DNA from: Clostridium sp. UBA2485 | GTDB lineage: Bacteria; Bacillota; Clostridia; Clostridiales; Clostridiaceae | Assembly: GCF_002341865.1 (NCBI RefSeq) | Contig: NZ_DDOV01000040.1 | Span: 21,686-43,441 of the forward strand | Length of the DNA: 21,756 bases | Direction: 5' to 3' | Translations under genes and position numbers: made by a program | Part shown: positions 1 to 7,486 of the stretch, piece by piece | Layout of the letters: each line of letters begins with the position of its first letter | How positions within the stretch are numbered: position 1 is the first letter of the stretch | The notes under the pieces: model-generated | Database searches by the model: none | What the model was told of the DNA's origin: nothing | Seen by the model: only the letters and a program-made list of their open reading frames with translations

Positions 1-954
1 AATCATTCCACTACCAACAGCAAAGAAACTGTTCAGCGTACCAAAAGTCATCTTACTAGCAAATAATGCTCCTATTAAGAACAGTCCACCAGCAATATAA
101 GTACCTGAGTTTAAAGACTTCTGTGGATTTTGACTTTTTGAAACTTTAACATATATGGTCCCTAAAATAGAGGCTACTATACCTAAAGACACTAGAATTA
201 TAGGATAAGCTACTCCATTTAAACTATCTTTATAAACCACAGCTCCTAAAGTTATTGCTGAAATAATAGATCCAACATAAGACTCAAATAAGTCAGCTCC
301 CATGCCTGCAACGTCTCCAACGTTATCTCCAACATTATCTGCAATAACTGCTGGATTTCTTGGATCATCTTCTGGTATTCCTGCCTCAACTTTACCAACA
401 ATATCTGCACCTACGTCAGCAGCTTTAGTATATATACCCCCGCCGACTCTTGCAAATAATGCTATTGAAGATGCACCTAATCCAAATCCTGTTAATATAC
501 TTGTATCTCCATTAAAGACTAAATATATTACTGAAATTCCTAGTGTTCCTAACCCTACAACACTCATTCCCATTACTGCTCCACCAGAGAACGCAATAGA
601 TAATGCCTTTCCTATGCCATGCTTTGCTGCTTCTGCAGTTCTCACATTAGCTGATGTGGCTATCTTCATTCCAAAATATCCAGCTAAAATTGAAAATACA
701 GCTCCACAAAGGAAAGATATACCAGTTTGAAAATTTATAAATATGCTAAGTAAAATTACGACTATAACTATAAAAACACTTAAATAAGTATATTCTTTTC
801 TTAAGAAAGCCATTGAGCCCTCTTTTATATAGGATGCTATTTCTGACATCCTTTCATTTCCTTTTTCCTCTTTAACGATTGTTTTACTTAAATAAAATGC
901 GAAAATTATTGCAAGCACTCCGCCTACAATTCCTAATAAATATGCTTGTTCCAT
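1..954 (-). CDS. hppA: Membrane-bound ion-translocating pyrophosphatase, N-terminal part (cut by window edge)
   Basis: Couples hydrolysis of pyrophosphate to pumping of Na+ or H+ across the cytoplasmic membrane. The first 318 codons are present and open to the window edge; the rest lies outside. The protein starts MEQAYLLGIVGG with a membrane helix, followed by further hydrophobic helices, and contains the family signature around residues 195-225: DDPRNPAVIADN, then VGDNVGDVAGMGADLFESY, the acidic Mg-pyrophosphate site. The start is ATG at 954 behind GGGTGAT. The residue that separates K+-dependent from K+-independent enzymes lies in the missing C-terminal half, so neither the subclass nor the pumped ion can be read here; Na+ pumping is common in clostridia. 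An inverted repeat lies about 100 bases upstream. The gene diverges from the TetR gene across a long spacer. Confidence 0.96.
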   Translation of the reverse strand, partial: MEQAYLLGIVGGVLAIIFAFYLSKTIVKEEKGNERMSEIASYIKEGSMAFLRKEYTYLSVFIVIVVILLSIFINFQTGISFLCGAVFSILAGYFGMKIATSANVRTAEAAKHGIGKALSIAFSGGAVMGMSVVGLGTLGISVIYLVFNGDTSILTGFGLGASSIALFARVGGGIYTKAADVGADIVGKVEAGIPEDDPRNPAVIADNVGDNVGDVAGMGADLFESYVGSIISAITLGAVVYKDSLNGVAYPIILVSLGIVASILGTIYVKVSKSQNPQKSLNSGTYIAGGLFLIGALFASKMTFGTLNSFFAVGSGMI

Positions 955-1051
955 AATATCACCCAAATATAATTTTTTAATATTTCATTAAAATACTAAA
1001 TAAAATTATATTTTTATCCTTTTCCTTTAATTAAATTCCTTCAATTGGACT

Positions 1052-1080
1052 AATTTATCCCATGATATACAGGATAAATT
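1052..1080. promoter_or_regulatory. 9-bp inverted repeat upstream of hppA
   Basis: AATTTATCC, an 11-base spacer, then GGATAAATT: perfect 9-bp arms. It lies about 100 bases upstream of the hppA start, and the spacing (centre to centre about two helical turns) is compatible with a dimeric regulator. No known clostridial operator was recognised, and no T-run follows on either strand, so a terminator is unlikely. Confidence 0.4.
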
Positions 1081-1439
1081 TTTTAAAATATTTTAAAACC
1101 AAAACTTTTTTATTACATAAATATAAATAATGTTATCCATATTTATTATAATTAAAAACATTAAACACTCTCATATCTCAACTACCTCCCCTTAATAATA
1201 TTAAATTTTCTGAATATAAATTAGAATATTTAAATTTATAATATTATAAATTTTTTAAATATTTTTTTGCTATTAAGTATATTTATTTTGAATTAATATG
1301 CAAAATATTATGCTTTAAATGTATAAATTAACTTTAACATAAATGTAAACAATTTCAAATACATTCTATATTAAATTATATTCTTTAAATCCTATTTATG
1401 AATTATTTTTTAAAAATATTAAAATAGTACTTAGTTATT

Positions 1440-1619
1440 TTTGGGGGTTTTTTAAATAATTTAAAATTTTTATATAAAAATTAAATAAAAAACTATGTTA
1501 AAAAGTCCCAAATTTGTTGTATTTAAGCCCAACGCGAAAACATTAAACAAAAGTGAAACTTTTATAATAGTTTATTAGAAAAACTATTAAATTTCAATAT
1601 ATAAATTGAAAATTTTTTT
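1440..1619 (+). ncRNA. Candidate structured RNA: serial hairpins ending in a T-run
   Basis: Three or four potential stems follow one another on the + strand. The first pairs TTTGGG at 1440-1445 with CCCAAA at 1507-1512, continues as a T/A helix and encloses an inner A/T palindrome. Next is AAAAGT-GAA-ACTTTT at 1549-1563, then AATAGTTT/AAACTATT at 1566-1588, and TTTCAAT/ATTGAAA at 1592-1611 followed by a run of T. No coding gene upstream on this strand needs a terminator here. In such A/T-rich sequence weak stems arise by chance, so this is a candidate only. Confidence 0.2.
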
Positions 1620-1858
1620 AATTCGCTATTTTCAGCATAATTTTTAAATGATAAATCTTTAGTATTTAAATATTAATAATACCCTAAATAAAATATTTTT
1701 ATCACAAATATAATTCTTATTATAAATTACAATTTAAGTTACTTAATTATTAGTATATGTATTCTTTAATGTCTTTATTTTCTATACTCCTTGTTACTTT
1801 CATATATCTTATTTATAATTAAAAAAGATATAACTAATTTATTAAAGGAATGATGGTA

Positions 1859-2488
1859 TTGAGAGAAACAAGTCTATCGGAAGATAAAAAGCATAATATA
1901 ATCTATGCTTCAATTGATGAATTTAGTGAAAAGGGTTATAGCAAAGCTTCTACTAATACAATAATGAAAAATGCAGGAGTTTCTAAAGGCCTTATATTTC
2001 ATTATTTTGGTAATAAAAAAAATCTATATATTTATATAGTACAATATACTTGTGATTATATGTCTCAATTTTTATCTTTAAATACACTTAAAGGTAAATA
2101 TGATGTCTTTGAATTAATAACAGATATTCTTATAAGAAAAGTAAAAATTGCATGTGAGCATCCCAAAATGTATATGCTTATTTTCGATGCTTTCTATAAT
2201 ACTCCAGATGAAGTTAAGGAGGAATTTAATAATAAATCAGTTAATATTAAAAGCTCAACTATAACTATGCTTAAAGACAAAATAGATACCTCTAAATTTA
2301 GAGATGATATTGAATATGAAAAAGCTATATATCTAATTTATGTATTCATAGAAGCAATGATTAATAAGCACATAGATTCTTTTAAGAGCAAGCCAGATAA
2401 AGGATTGAGTCAAATAGATATGTTACTTGAAGAATTAAAATCTTATATAGATATACTAAAAAAAGGTGCATATAAATCAAAGTCGTGA
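1859..2488 (+). CDS. TetR/AcrR family transcriptional regulator
   Basis: One-component repressor-type protein of about 209 residues, normal for the family. The N-terminal helix-turn-helix is clear: an amphipathic first helix (IIYASIDEFSEKGY), then STNTIMKNAGVSKGLIFHYFGNKKNLY, which is the TetR recognition unit with the usual YF-x-x-K ending. The rest is the variable helical ligand and dimer domain; the ligand cannot be read. For the start, the only Shine-Dalgarno-like run (AAAGGA, 1844-1849) directly abuts ATG 1850 and is 3 bases from ATG 1853, but sits about 9 bases from TTG 1859, so TTG is preferred; either ATG would add two or three residues. The gene stands alone, ends inside its own terminator stem, and has no obvious adjacent transporter target. 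It probably regulates itself or a distant locus. Confidence 0.9.
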   Translation: MRETSLSEDKKHNIIYASIDEFSEKGYSKASTNTIMKNAGVSKGLIFHYFGNKKNLYIYIVQYTCDYMSQFLSLNTLKGKYDVFELITDILIRKVKIACEHPKMYMLIFDAFYNTPDEVKEEFNNKSVNIKSSTITMLKDKIDTSKFRDDIEYEKAIYLIYVFIEAMINKHIDSFKSKPDKGLSQIDMLLEELKSYIDILKKGAYKSKS

Positions 2489-2505
2489 TAAAGTCACGAC
2501 TTTTT
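2480..2505 (+). terminator. Rho-independent terminator of the TetR gene
   Basis: AAGTCGTGA (2480-2488), loop TAAAG, TCACGACTT (2494-2502) and a T-run: 9-bp GC-containing stem. The TGA stop codon of the gene forms the end of the left arm. Confidence 0.85.
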
Positions 2506-2561
2506 CCATAGATAAATTTAAATATTTTTTCTACTATAAAAAATATTATATTTTAATATTA

Positions 2562-3089
2562 CTAATTTAATTTTATATTTAATCTCAACTTAGTAAAATA
2601 ATCATCTTCATTTTCATCTATATGTCTATATCCTAAATTTATAATCCCTTCCCCTTCATTTCCTGATTGAAAGTACATAAAATTTCTGCTATTCGATTGT
2701 CCATCTCTTTTTTTAGGATTAATTTCAAATGGATTTATTTTTTTATACTCTATAAATTTTATTACATTAGGATTTAACTCATTAATAATATCCCACTTAG
2801 CAGTTATAGTTGAATTTTCATATAGAGATATAATGAATTTAGAATTCTTTGGTATTGTAATGTTAATGCTATCATTATTATTAATATTATATTGATGAAA
2901 TTTAAGTAAACCTTTATTATCAATAATTATATAAATATTTTCAGAGCCATCTACAGGATTAACATACTTATGATTTTCAAGCCATAAGTCTCTAAAACAT
3001 AATTTAATTACCGTATTAGAATAAAACTGAAAAATGTTAAATAAAGATATCAATATTATAAATAAAATAATTGCATTTTTTCTTCTCAT
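2562..3089 (-). CDS. Small membrane-anchored or secreted protein, possible chagasin-like (I42) inhibitor fold
   Basis: 175 residues, not recognised with certainty. The N-terminus (MRRKNAIILFIILISLFNIFQFY) is a positively charged hydrophobic helix without an obvious cleavage site, so an anchor or uncleaved signal. The C-terminal 110 residues look like the beta-rich chagasin/I42 cysteine-protease inhibitor layout: a loop before a conserved Trp (ENSTITAKWD), a central F-x-P-like stretch, GNEGEG followed by LGYRH where the family has its Y-R-x-W strand, and a final beta strand. The classic NPTTGY and RPW signatures are absent, so inhibitory activity is uncertain. Start: AGGAGGG lies 6-7 bases before ATG 3089; the longer frame from 3107 would place that ribosome binding site inside the gene. 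Monocistronic, convergent with the TetR gene. Confidence 0.65.
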   Translation of the reverse strand: MRRKNAIILFIILISLFNIFQFYSNTVIKLCFRDLWLENHKYVNPVDGSENIYIIIDNKGLLKFHQYNINNNDSINITIPKNSKFIISLYENSTITAKWDIINELNPNVIKFIEYKKINPFEINPKKRDGQSNSRNFMYFQSGNEGEGIINLGYRHIDENEDDYFTKLRLNIKLN

Positions 3090-3469
3090 AGTATACCCTC
3101 CTCTCATTATAGCTAATATTCATTTTTACTATTTTATGAACTATTCTTCATTTGCATATCTATAATATTTTTTTTACCAATACCCTTAGTATTTTTTTAA
3201 ATATAGAACATTAATTAATTCTATATTTAATTGGACATACCTTTATTTTTAATTTTTTTATATTATCTCTTTAAAATTTTATTTATATATTATTATTGTA
3301 AGTTCTCTTAACATTCTTTAAGTTCATAGCTTAGTTTCTTTAAAGATAAAAATTATACTGTTTACATTAAGCTTTTAGGTAATATTATGTAATTTTATTA
3401 TCTACATAACTTCTCCACAACTTACTGATATGATGTACTCAAAGCTTATAGTAAAAGGAGAGATTGTTT
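3090..3469. other. Intergenic region between two divergent small secreted-protein genes
   Basis: About 380 AT-rich bases holding the promoters of the divergent genes at 3089 (-) and 3470 (+). Apart from one candidate promoter at 3361-3388, I see no hairpin, repeat or reading frame worth calling. Confidence 0.5.
3361..3388 (+). promoter_or_regulatory. Candidate promoter of the DUF2680-like gene
   Basis: TTTACA at 3361-3366 and TATTAT at 3383-3388 with a 16-base spacer, about 80 bases before the start codon. The match to the housekeeping consensus is fair, but A/T-rich sequence gives many such matches. Confidence 0.3.
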
Positions 3470-3844
3470 ATGAACAAAAAAATTTTAGTAATAACAGCTT
3501 TAACACTATCACTAGGAATTACATCCATTGCTTATGCAAGTAATTTATCAAATAAAGATTATGATATTCCTAAGGTTAATAGCTCAACTTCTCAAGATTC
3601 ATCAACAAAAGAAGATGTTTATAATGATGATTTACTTAACGAGTTTGACAACGTAGATGTAAAATATAGAAAACAAATTCTAGAAGAAAAAGCTAAAGCT
3701 GTAGATAAAGCTATAGAAGATGGTAAAATTTCTGAAGAAGAAGGAAATAAAATAAAAGAAAACCTTCAATATAGAATAGACGAATGTAATAAAATTATGA
3801 ATAGAGGATCTTTAAGCAAAAGTGGCAGATTTGGTTGTCACTAG
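3470..3844 (+). CDS. Small secreted protein with DUF2680-like helical domain
   Basis: 124 residues. A clean Sec signal peptide is visible (MNKKILVITALTLSLGITS, then IAYA before SNLSN), so the mature protein of about 100 residues is exported or surface-held; no lipobox cysteine is present. After a polar low-complexity linker (SSTSQDSSTKED) comes a charged helical segment: KYRKQILEEKAKAVDKAIED, then GKISEEEGNKIKENL, which fits the DUF2680 (YckD-like) pattern of two helices around a G-K-[IL]-[ST]-x-E-E turn. It ends in an unusual Gly/Ser/His tail (RGSLSKSGRFGCH). The function of this family is unknown. Start: AGGAG at 3456-3460 sits 9 bases before ATG 3470, whereas the TTG at 3464 is too close. 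Monocistronic, with its own strong terminator. Confidence 0.75.
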   Translation: MNKKILVITALTLSLGITSIAYASNLSNKDYDIPKVNSSTSQDSSTKEDVYNDDLLNEFDNVDVKYRKQILEEKAKAVDKAIEDGKISEEEGNKIKENLQYRIDECNKIMNRGSLSKSGRFGCH

Positions 3845-3852
3845 ATCTATAA

Positions 3853-3883
3853 ATAAAACCGTGACTGATAGTCACGGTTTTAT
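3853..3883. terminator. Strong bidirectional hairpin terminator
   Basis: A 14-bp perfect stem (AAAACCGTGACT core, loop GAT) just after the secreted-protein gene, with A-rich left and T-rich right flanks. It can end the + strand gene and also catch read-through from the efflux operon on the - strand. Confidence 0.8.
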
Positions 3884-3990
3884 AATTTAAAATTAAAAGT
3901 AATTAAGGCATCTTTAAAAAATAACTAGTTTATATGCTAGTCTATTTTATTTCAGATGCCTAATTTCATTCTTAATTCATATTCTTAATT
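3884..3990. repeat. Short palindromic element with AATTAAGA-type ends
   Basis: The core is an inverted repeat AGGCATCT (3906-3913) / AGATGCCT (3954-3961) enclosing a second hairpin ACTAG (3924-3928) / CTAGT (3937-3941). The core is flanked by A/T-rich ends that resemble each other in inverted orientation; the right end AATTCATATTCTTAATT (3974-3990) matches 15 of 17 bases of the right end of the element at 8603-8731. Shape and location between genes suggest a non-autonomous miniature element, or a structured repeat. No transposase gene is nearby. Confidence 0.5.
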
Positions 3991-3997
3991 CTCTACA

Positions 3998-5206
3998 TTA
4001 TTCATATCTTAATGCTTCAATAGGATCTAATTTTGCTGCCTTTCTTGCAGGATAAATTCCAAAGAAAATTCCTACTGAGGAAGAAAATATTATAACTGCT
4101 ATTATGGATGTTATCGATAATACAGGAGTTATTCCTGCAAAACTTCCTAGTCCATAGGCTGCTACAATTCCTAATATCATTCCTATAATTCCACCCAAAA
4201 GTGATATTATAACAGACTCTGTTAGAAATTGAAGGAGTATAGTATTAGTTGTAGCACCTATTGCTTTTCTTATACCTATTTCTCTAGTTCTTTCAGTAAC
4301 AGATACAAGCATTATATTCATAACTCCTATACCACCTACTAATAATGAAATAGCTGCTACTGCTGATATAAATCCTGTAAATATTCCTAACACTTCATTT
4401 ACTTGATCTAATTGCTTCATAAGACTTTCCGCAGTATAAACTTCTCTATCTCGATTATTATGTCTACTTTTTAAAACATTAATTGCACTATTTCCTGCTA
4501 GTTCAATATTCTCCTTTGTATCAGCCATAATATATAAGGTATCTACGACAAAATCTGTAGGATATAAACTTTCTAAAAATGACAAAGGAACCATACTCAT
4601 AATAGGCATATCCTCATTTTCTGCCATAAACATCATCTGTGAACTTTTTGTAACTCCAATTATTCTTGCTTTCTTAGCAACTGCTTTAGGACCTACAGTA
4701 ACATACTCCCCTACTACATCCGTATATCCAAAAAGAGATTTAGCTCCTATTTCATCTAAGACAATCACTGCTTTTCCTTCATTAGCCTCTATCTCATTAA
4801 AAAATCGTCCATGAACCATTTCTACACTTTGAATAAAAGCTAAATCCTGATTTCCTGCTGAAATTGATGCTTTTTTAGATTTTGTTTCTGAAGATATGTC
4901 ACCCATTTTATAGGAAGAAGGAGTTATATATTTTACTGAATTAACTCTCTCACCTATTTGCTTAATATCATTCTCATTAAAATAATCAGACATAGTAGCC
5001 TCATTTGAATTTACTTTTATACTTACTGTGGATGATCCTATTTTTTCAAATTCACCGGTTATAGAGGATTTTCCACCTTCCCCTAAGGACAGAATAGCTA
5101 TAACTGAACTTATTCCTATAATTATCCCTAACATAGTTAGAAAAGATCTTAGCTTATTAGCCTTTATGCTATCCATAGCCATTTTAAAATTTTCTATAAA
5201 GTTCAT
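3998..5206 (-). CDS. MacB/FtsX-type ABC transporter permease
   Basis: 402 residues. MacB-type permease with four membrane segments: one near residues 18-45 (SFLTMLGIIIGISSVIAIL), a large extracytoplasmic MacB-like domain of about 220 residues, and three helices in the C-terminal FtsX domain, including the conserved stretch around TERTREIGIRKAIGAT and the ending IYPARKAAKLDPIEALRYE. These transporters do not carry substrate across the bilayer by alternating access; they transmit ATPase movement to substrate captured outside. Likely substrates are antimicrobial peptides or other amphiphiles, but the sequence does not decide. The longer frame from 5224 overlaps the GGAGG ribosome binding site, so ATG 5206 is the start, one base after the stop of the ATPase gene. 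Last gene of a three-gene operon. Confidence 0.92.
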   Translation of the reverse strand: MNFIENFKMAMDSIKANKLRSFLTMLGIIIGISSVIAILSLGEGGKSSITGEFEKIGSSTVSIKVNSNEATMSDYFNENDIKQIGERVNSVKYITPSSYKMGDISSETKSKKASISAGNQDLAFIQSVEMVHGRFFNEIEANEGKAVIVLDEIGAKSLFGYTDVVGEYVTVGPKAVAKKARIIGVTKSSQMMFMAENEDMPIMSMVPLSFLESLYPTDFVVDTLYIMADTKENIELAGNSAINVLKSRHNNRDREVYTAESLMKQLDQVNEVLGIFTGFISAVAAISLLVGGIGVMNIMLVSVTERTREIGIRKAIGATTNTILLQFLTESVIISLLGGIIGMILGIVAAYGLGSFAGITPVLSITSIIAVIIFSSSVGIFFGIYPARKAAKLDPIEALRYE

Positions 5207-5207
5207 A

Positions 5208-5939
5208 TTAAGCCTCCTCTCCATTTATCTTTATGATTCTAGATTTATTAAGTATTATTCTATTATTTACTATCTCATCATCTACAATTAAACCATCTTT
5301 AAACCTTACAATTCTCTTAGTATGTTTAGCTACATCTGGTTCATGAGTTACCATTATTATAGTTGAACCTTCATCATTTAAATCTTGAAATATTTTTATA
5401 ATATCATCGGTAGAATTAGAATCAAGATTTCCTGTAGGTTCATCTGCCATAATCACTGCTGGACTATTAACTATTGCACGTGCAATTGCAACTCTCTGTT
5501 TTTGTCCACCTGAAATTTCAGTAGGTTTATGTTTAATTCTATCTAACAGCCCTACTCTCTCAAGTGCTATTAATGATTTTTCTCTTCTTTCGTTAAATGA
5601 CACTCCTGCATAAACCATAGGAAGTTCTACATTTTCTAATATTGTCATACGAGGAAGTAAGTTGAAGGCTTGAAAGACAAAACCTATTTCTTTATTTCGT
5701 GTAATTGCTAATTCGTTATCACTCAAATTGGATACATTTTTCCCATTTAACAAATAAGTACCACAATCCATCCTATCCAAACAGCCTAGTATATTCATAA
5801 AGGTAGATTTACCTGATCCAGAAGGTCCCATAATTGAAGTGAACTCACCTTTTCCAACCTTTAAAGTAACTCCCCTTAAGGCCTTAAAGCTAATATCACC
5901 TTGAGCATAGGTTTTTTCAACATTCTTTACTTCTAGCAT
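5208..5939 (-). CDS. MacB/LolD-type ABC transporter ATP-binding protein
   Basis: 243 residues, a complete nucleotide-binding domain. Walker A GPSGSGKST at 38-46, Q-loop glutamine Q90 in FVFQAFNLLP, signature ISGGQKQR at 142-149 (Ile in place of the usual Leu), Walker B AVIMADEP at 161-168 with catalytic E167, D-loop GNLDS, and H-loop H199 in VTHE. The FQ-F-NLLP and GNLD features are typical of the LolD/MacB subgroup that pairs with FtsX-like permeases. Its ATG overlaps the TAA of the adaptor gene by one base (TAATG) and its stop is one base from the permease start, so the three genes are translationally coupled. It has about 20 residues more at the C-terminus than the minimal LolD type. Confidence 0.95.
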   Translation of the reverse strand: MLEVKNVEKTYAQGDISFKALRGVTLKVGKGEFTSIMGPSGSGKSTFMNILGCLDRMDCGTYLLNGKNVSNLSDNELAITRNKEIGFVFQAFNLLPRMTILENVELPMVYAGVSFNERREKSLIALERVGLLDRIKHKPTEISGGQKQRVAIARAIVNSPAVIMADEPTGNLDSNSTDDIIKIFQDLNDEGSTIIMVTHEPDVAKHTKRIVRFKDGLIVDDEIVNNRIILNKSRIIKINGEEA

Positions 5940-6802
5940 TATTTAACCTCCTCTACATCTGCCTTTACCTCATCCCCATTATTAATGTTATTAGGATTTA
6001 ATATTATTTTTTCTCCCCCTTCTACACCTGATAGAACTTCAGATTCCATATCAGACTCTAATCCTAATTGAATTTCTTTTTCTACTGCTTTATTATCTTC
6101 TAATATATAGATAAAGTTTTTACCTGACTTATCTGCTTTTATAGCCTCTGCTGGTATTTTTATAACTTCTTTTTTCTCTCCCAAAAGTATATTTACATCT
6201 ACATCAAATCCTGCCATTAATCCCTGTATATTATCTAAGATACTTAGTTCTACTTTTAGTGTAGTTTCTCCACTTCCCATAGCAGACATCGGCTGTTTAG
6301 CTATAGGATCTACATGTTCTACTTTCGCTTTATAACTCTTTCCATTAAATTTTACTTCGGCACTTTGCCCTACTTTAACTTTGTGTGCATCAAATTTACC
6401 AAGACCAACTTCTATTTTTAAGTTATCTAAATCTTGTACTACTACTGCAGGTTGATTCATATTTCCTATAGTACCTTCTAAAACATTTATTTCTGTAATA
6501 GTACCATTAAATTCTGCATCAATACTTCCCATATCATAAGATACTATTATATCTCCATCTTTTACTTTATCGCCTACTTTAAAATTAACTTCTGAAACCT
6601 TTGATTGAGGACCATAGTATTCTTTGACTTTCTTTGAAGTTATAACCCCTGTAGTACTTAAATAAGATTTAACTTCTCCTTTTTCCGCTGATATAGTTTT
6701 AACTTCTGGAACTTTTCCTTCTTTTGTCTTTGCTATAGGTAATGACACAGCCACTAAAGCTAAGGCTACTACCAAAATACCTATTATAGTTTTTCTTTTC
6801 AT
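5939..6802 (-). CDS. MacA-like periplasmic-adaptor (HlyD/RND MFP family) subunit without coiled-coil hairpin
   Basis: 287 residues, the membrane-anchored adaptor of the efflux operon. An N-terminal signal-anchor (ILVVALALVAVSLPIA) is followed by a first half-lipoyl motif (VKVGDKVKDGDIIVSYD is read as NFKVGDKVKDGDIIVSYD, about residues 74-91), the second half-lipoyl motif (FNGTITEINVLEGTI, about 98-112), a beta-barrel domain and a membrane-proximal domain ending GGEKIILNPNNINNGDEV. In most family members a long alpha-helical hairpin lies between the two lipoyl halves; here only about seven residues separate them, so the hairpin is missing. That fits a Gram-positive cell with no outer-membrane channel to dock to. 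GGAGG lies before ATG 6802. First gene of the operon, divergent from the MarR gene. Confidence 0.88.
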   Translation of the reverse strand: MKRKTIIGILVVALALVAVSLPIAKTKEGKVPEVKTISAEKGEVKSYLSTTGVITSKKVKEYYGPQSKVSEVNFKVGDKVKDGDIIVSYDMGSIDAEFNGTITEINVLEGTIGNMNQPAVVVQDLDNLKIEVGLGKFDAHKVKVGQSAEVKFNGKSYKAKVEHVDPIAKQPMSAMGSGETTLKVELSILDNIQGLMAGFDVDVNILLGEKKEVIKIPAEAIKADKSGKNFIYILEDNKAVEKEIQLGLESDMESEVLSGVEGGEKIILNPNNINNGDEVKADVEEVK

Positions 6803-6980
6803 TCCTTATCCTCCCGTAATATAAAGTTATCAAGATATTTTATTTTTTCCATCAATTGATAATTTATTTTGTTATGTTTTCATAACTATTTTACCATCAT
6901 TTTTAATAAATTCAACTAACAATTTTATAAATTCGTGTTATAATTTAAGTGTAATTATCTTATAGTTAGGAGTAATGTTT
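6803..6980. promoter_or_regulatory. Divergent promoter region with candidate MarR operators
   Basis: The spacer between the efflux operon and the MarR gene holds a 10-bp perfect palindrome ATCAATTGAT (6851-6860) and an inverted repeat GTTATG-TTTT-CATAAC (6871-6886). Palindromes of this size are typical MarR-family sites, and both lie where a bound dimer could block the efflux promoter. A TGTTATAAT extended -10 (TATAAT at 6939-6944) probably belongs to the MarR gene; its -35 is weak. Confidence 0.5.
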
Positions 6981-7427
6981 ATGGATGACAAAGAACTAAC
7001 TGTCATTGCAGAAAATATGCTTTCAATTTTTCCACTACTTATAAAAAAATTTTCTAAAATTGGAGACTTTGAGAATAATCAATGTTTACCAATTTCTCAA
7101 TGCAATATATTATTTTTACTACATACTTTAGGAATATTAACTATGTCTGAAATATCAAAAAGACTATCCATAAATAAATCTAATTTAACACCACTTATAG
7201 ATAAATTGATAAGTGAAAACTTAGTAGAAAGAATACCTGGAGAAAAAGATCGCAGAATCATACAGATTTCACTTACGGAAAAAGGTGTTGGATTCGTGGA
7301 AAATCATAAAGCACTTATAGCATCAAAGTTAAAGGAAAAATTTTCTCAATTTGATGAAGAAGAATTAAAAGAATTATCCCATCACTTTGATGGCATAAAG
7401 GAAATACTTTCTAAAATGCAAAGTTAA
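6981..7427 (+). CDS. MarR family transcriptional regulator
   Basis: 148 residues, normal length. The winged helix-turn-helix is clear in the middle: LTMSEISKRLSINKSNLTPL (recognition helix), IDKLISENLVERIPGEKDRR with the family's wing signature D-x-R, then QISLTEKG. Flanking helices supply the dimer interface. Such proteins bind palindromic DNA near their own gene and release it on binding a phenolic or other small molecule, or on thiol oxidation; one Cys (in NNQC) and another in SQCN are present but no redox role is shown. The start is ATG 6981, 8 bases after AGGAG; the upstream ATG at 6975 is only 2 bases from it. Divergent from the MacAB-like operon, which is therefore its likely target along with itself. 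Confidence 0.92.
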   Translation: MDDKELTVIAENMLSIFPLLIKKFSKIGDFENNQCLPISQCNILFLLHTLGILTMSEISKRLSINKSNLTPLIDKLISENLVERIPGEKDRRIIQISLTEKGVGFVENHKALIASKLKEKFSQFDEEELKELSHHFDGIKEILSKMQS

Positions 7428-7458
7428 TAGCAAAGTGAACTAGTTCACTTTGCTATTA
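7425..7458. terminator. Perfect 34-bp palindrome acting as bidirectional terminator
   Basis: 17-bp arms, read from TAATAGCAAAGTGAACT, meet with no unpaired centre; the loop will open at CTAG. The left arm begins with the TAA stop codon of the MarR gene. A T-run follows on the + strand, and the convergent P1 peptidase gene ends 29 bases away. Confidence 0.85.
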
Positions 7459-7486
7459 CGAATTTTTTATTAACTTTAATCATTAG

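Larger units (their letters stand above)
955..1858. other. Long AT-rich intergenic region with hairpins
   Basis: About 900 bases between the divergent hppA and TetR genes. No open reading frame with a ribosome binding site was found on either strand. It holds an inverted repeat at 1052-1080 and a cluster of hairpins at 1440-1619, listed separately. The rest is nearly pure A/T and should contain the promoters of both flanking genes, but I cannot place them. Confidence 0.6.

Noticed and set aside
302..730. 142-codon frame on the + strand
   Set aside because: Shadow of hppA; the opposite strand encodes the pyrophosphatase signature.
3361..3388. TTTACA as a UviA/TcdR-type -35 element
   Set aside because: No CT-rich -10 lies at 16-18 bases; a housekeeping-type TATTAT fits better.
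5028..5291. 87-codon + strand frame opposite the permease/ATPase junction
   Set aside because: Shadow frame with no initiation signal.
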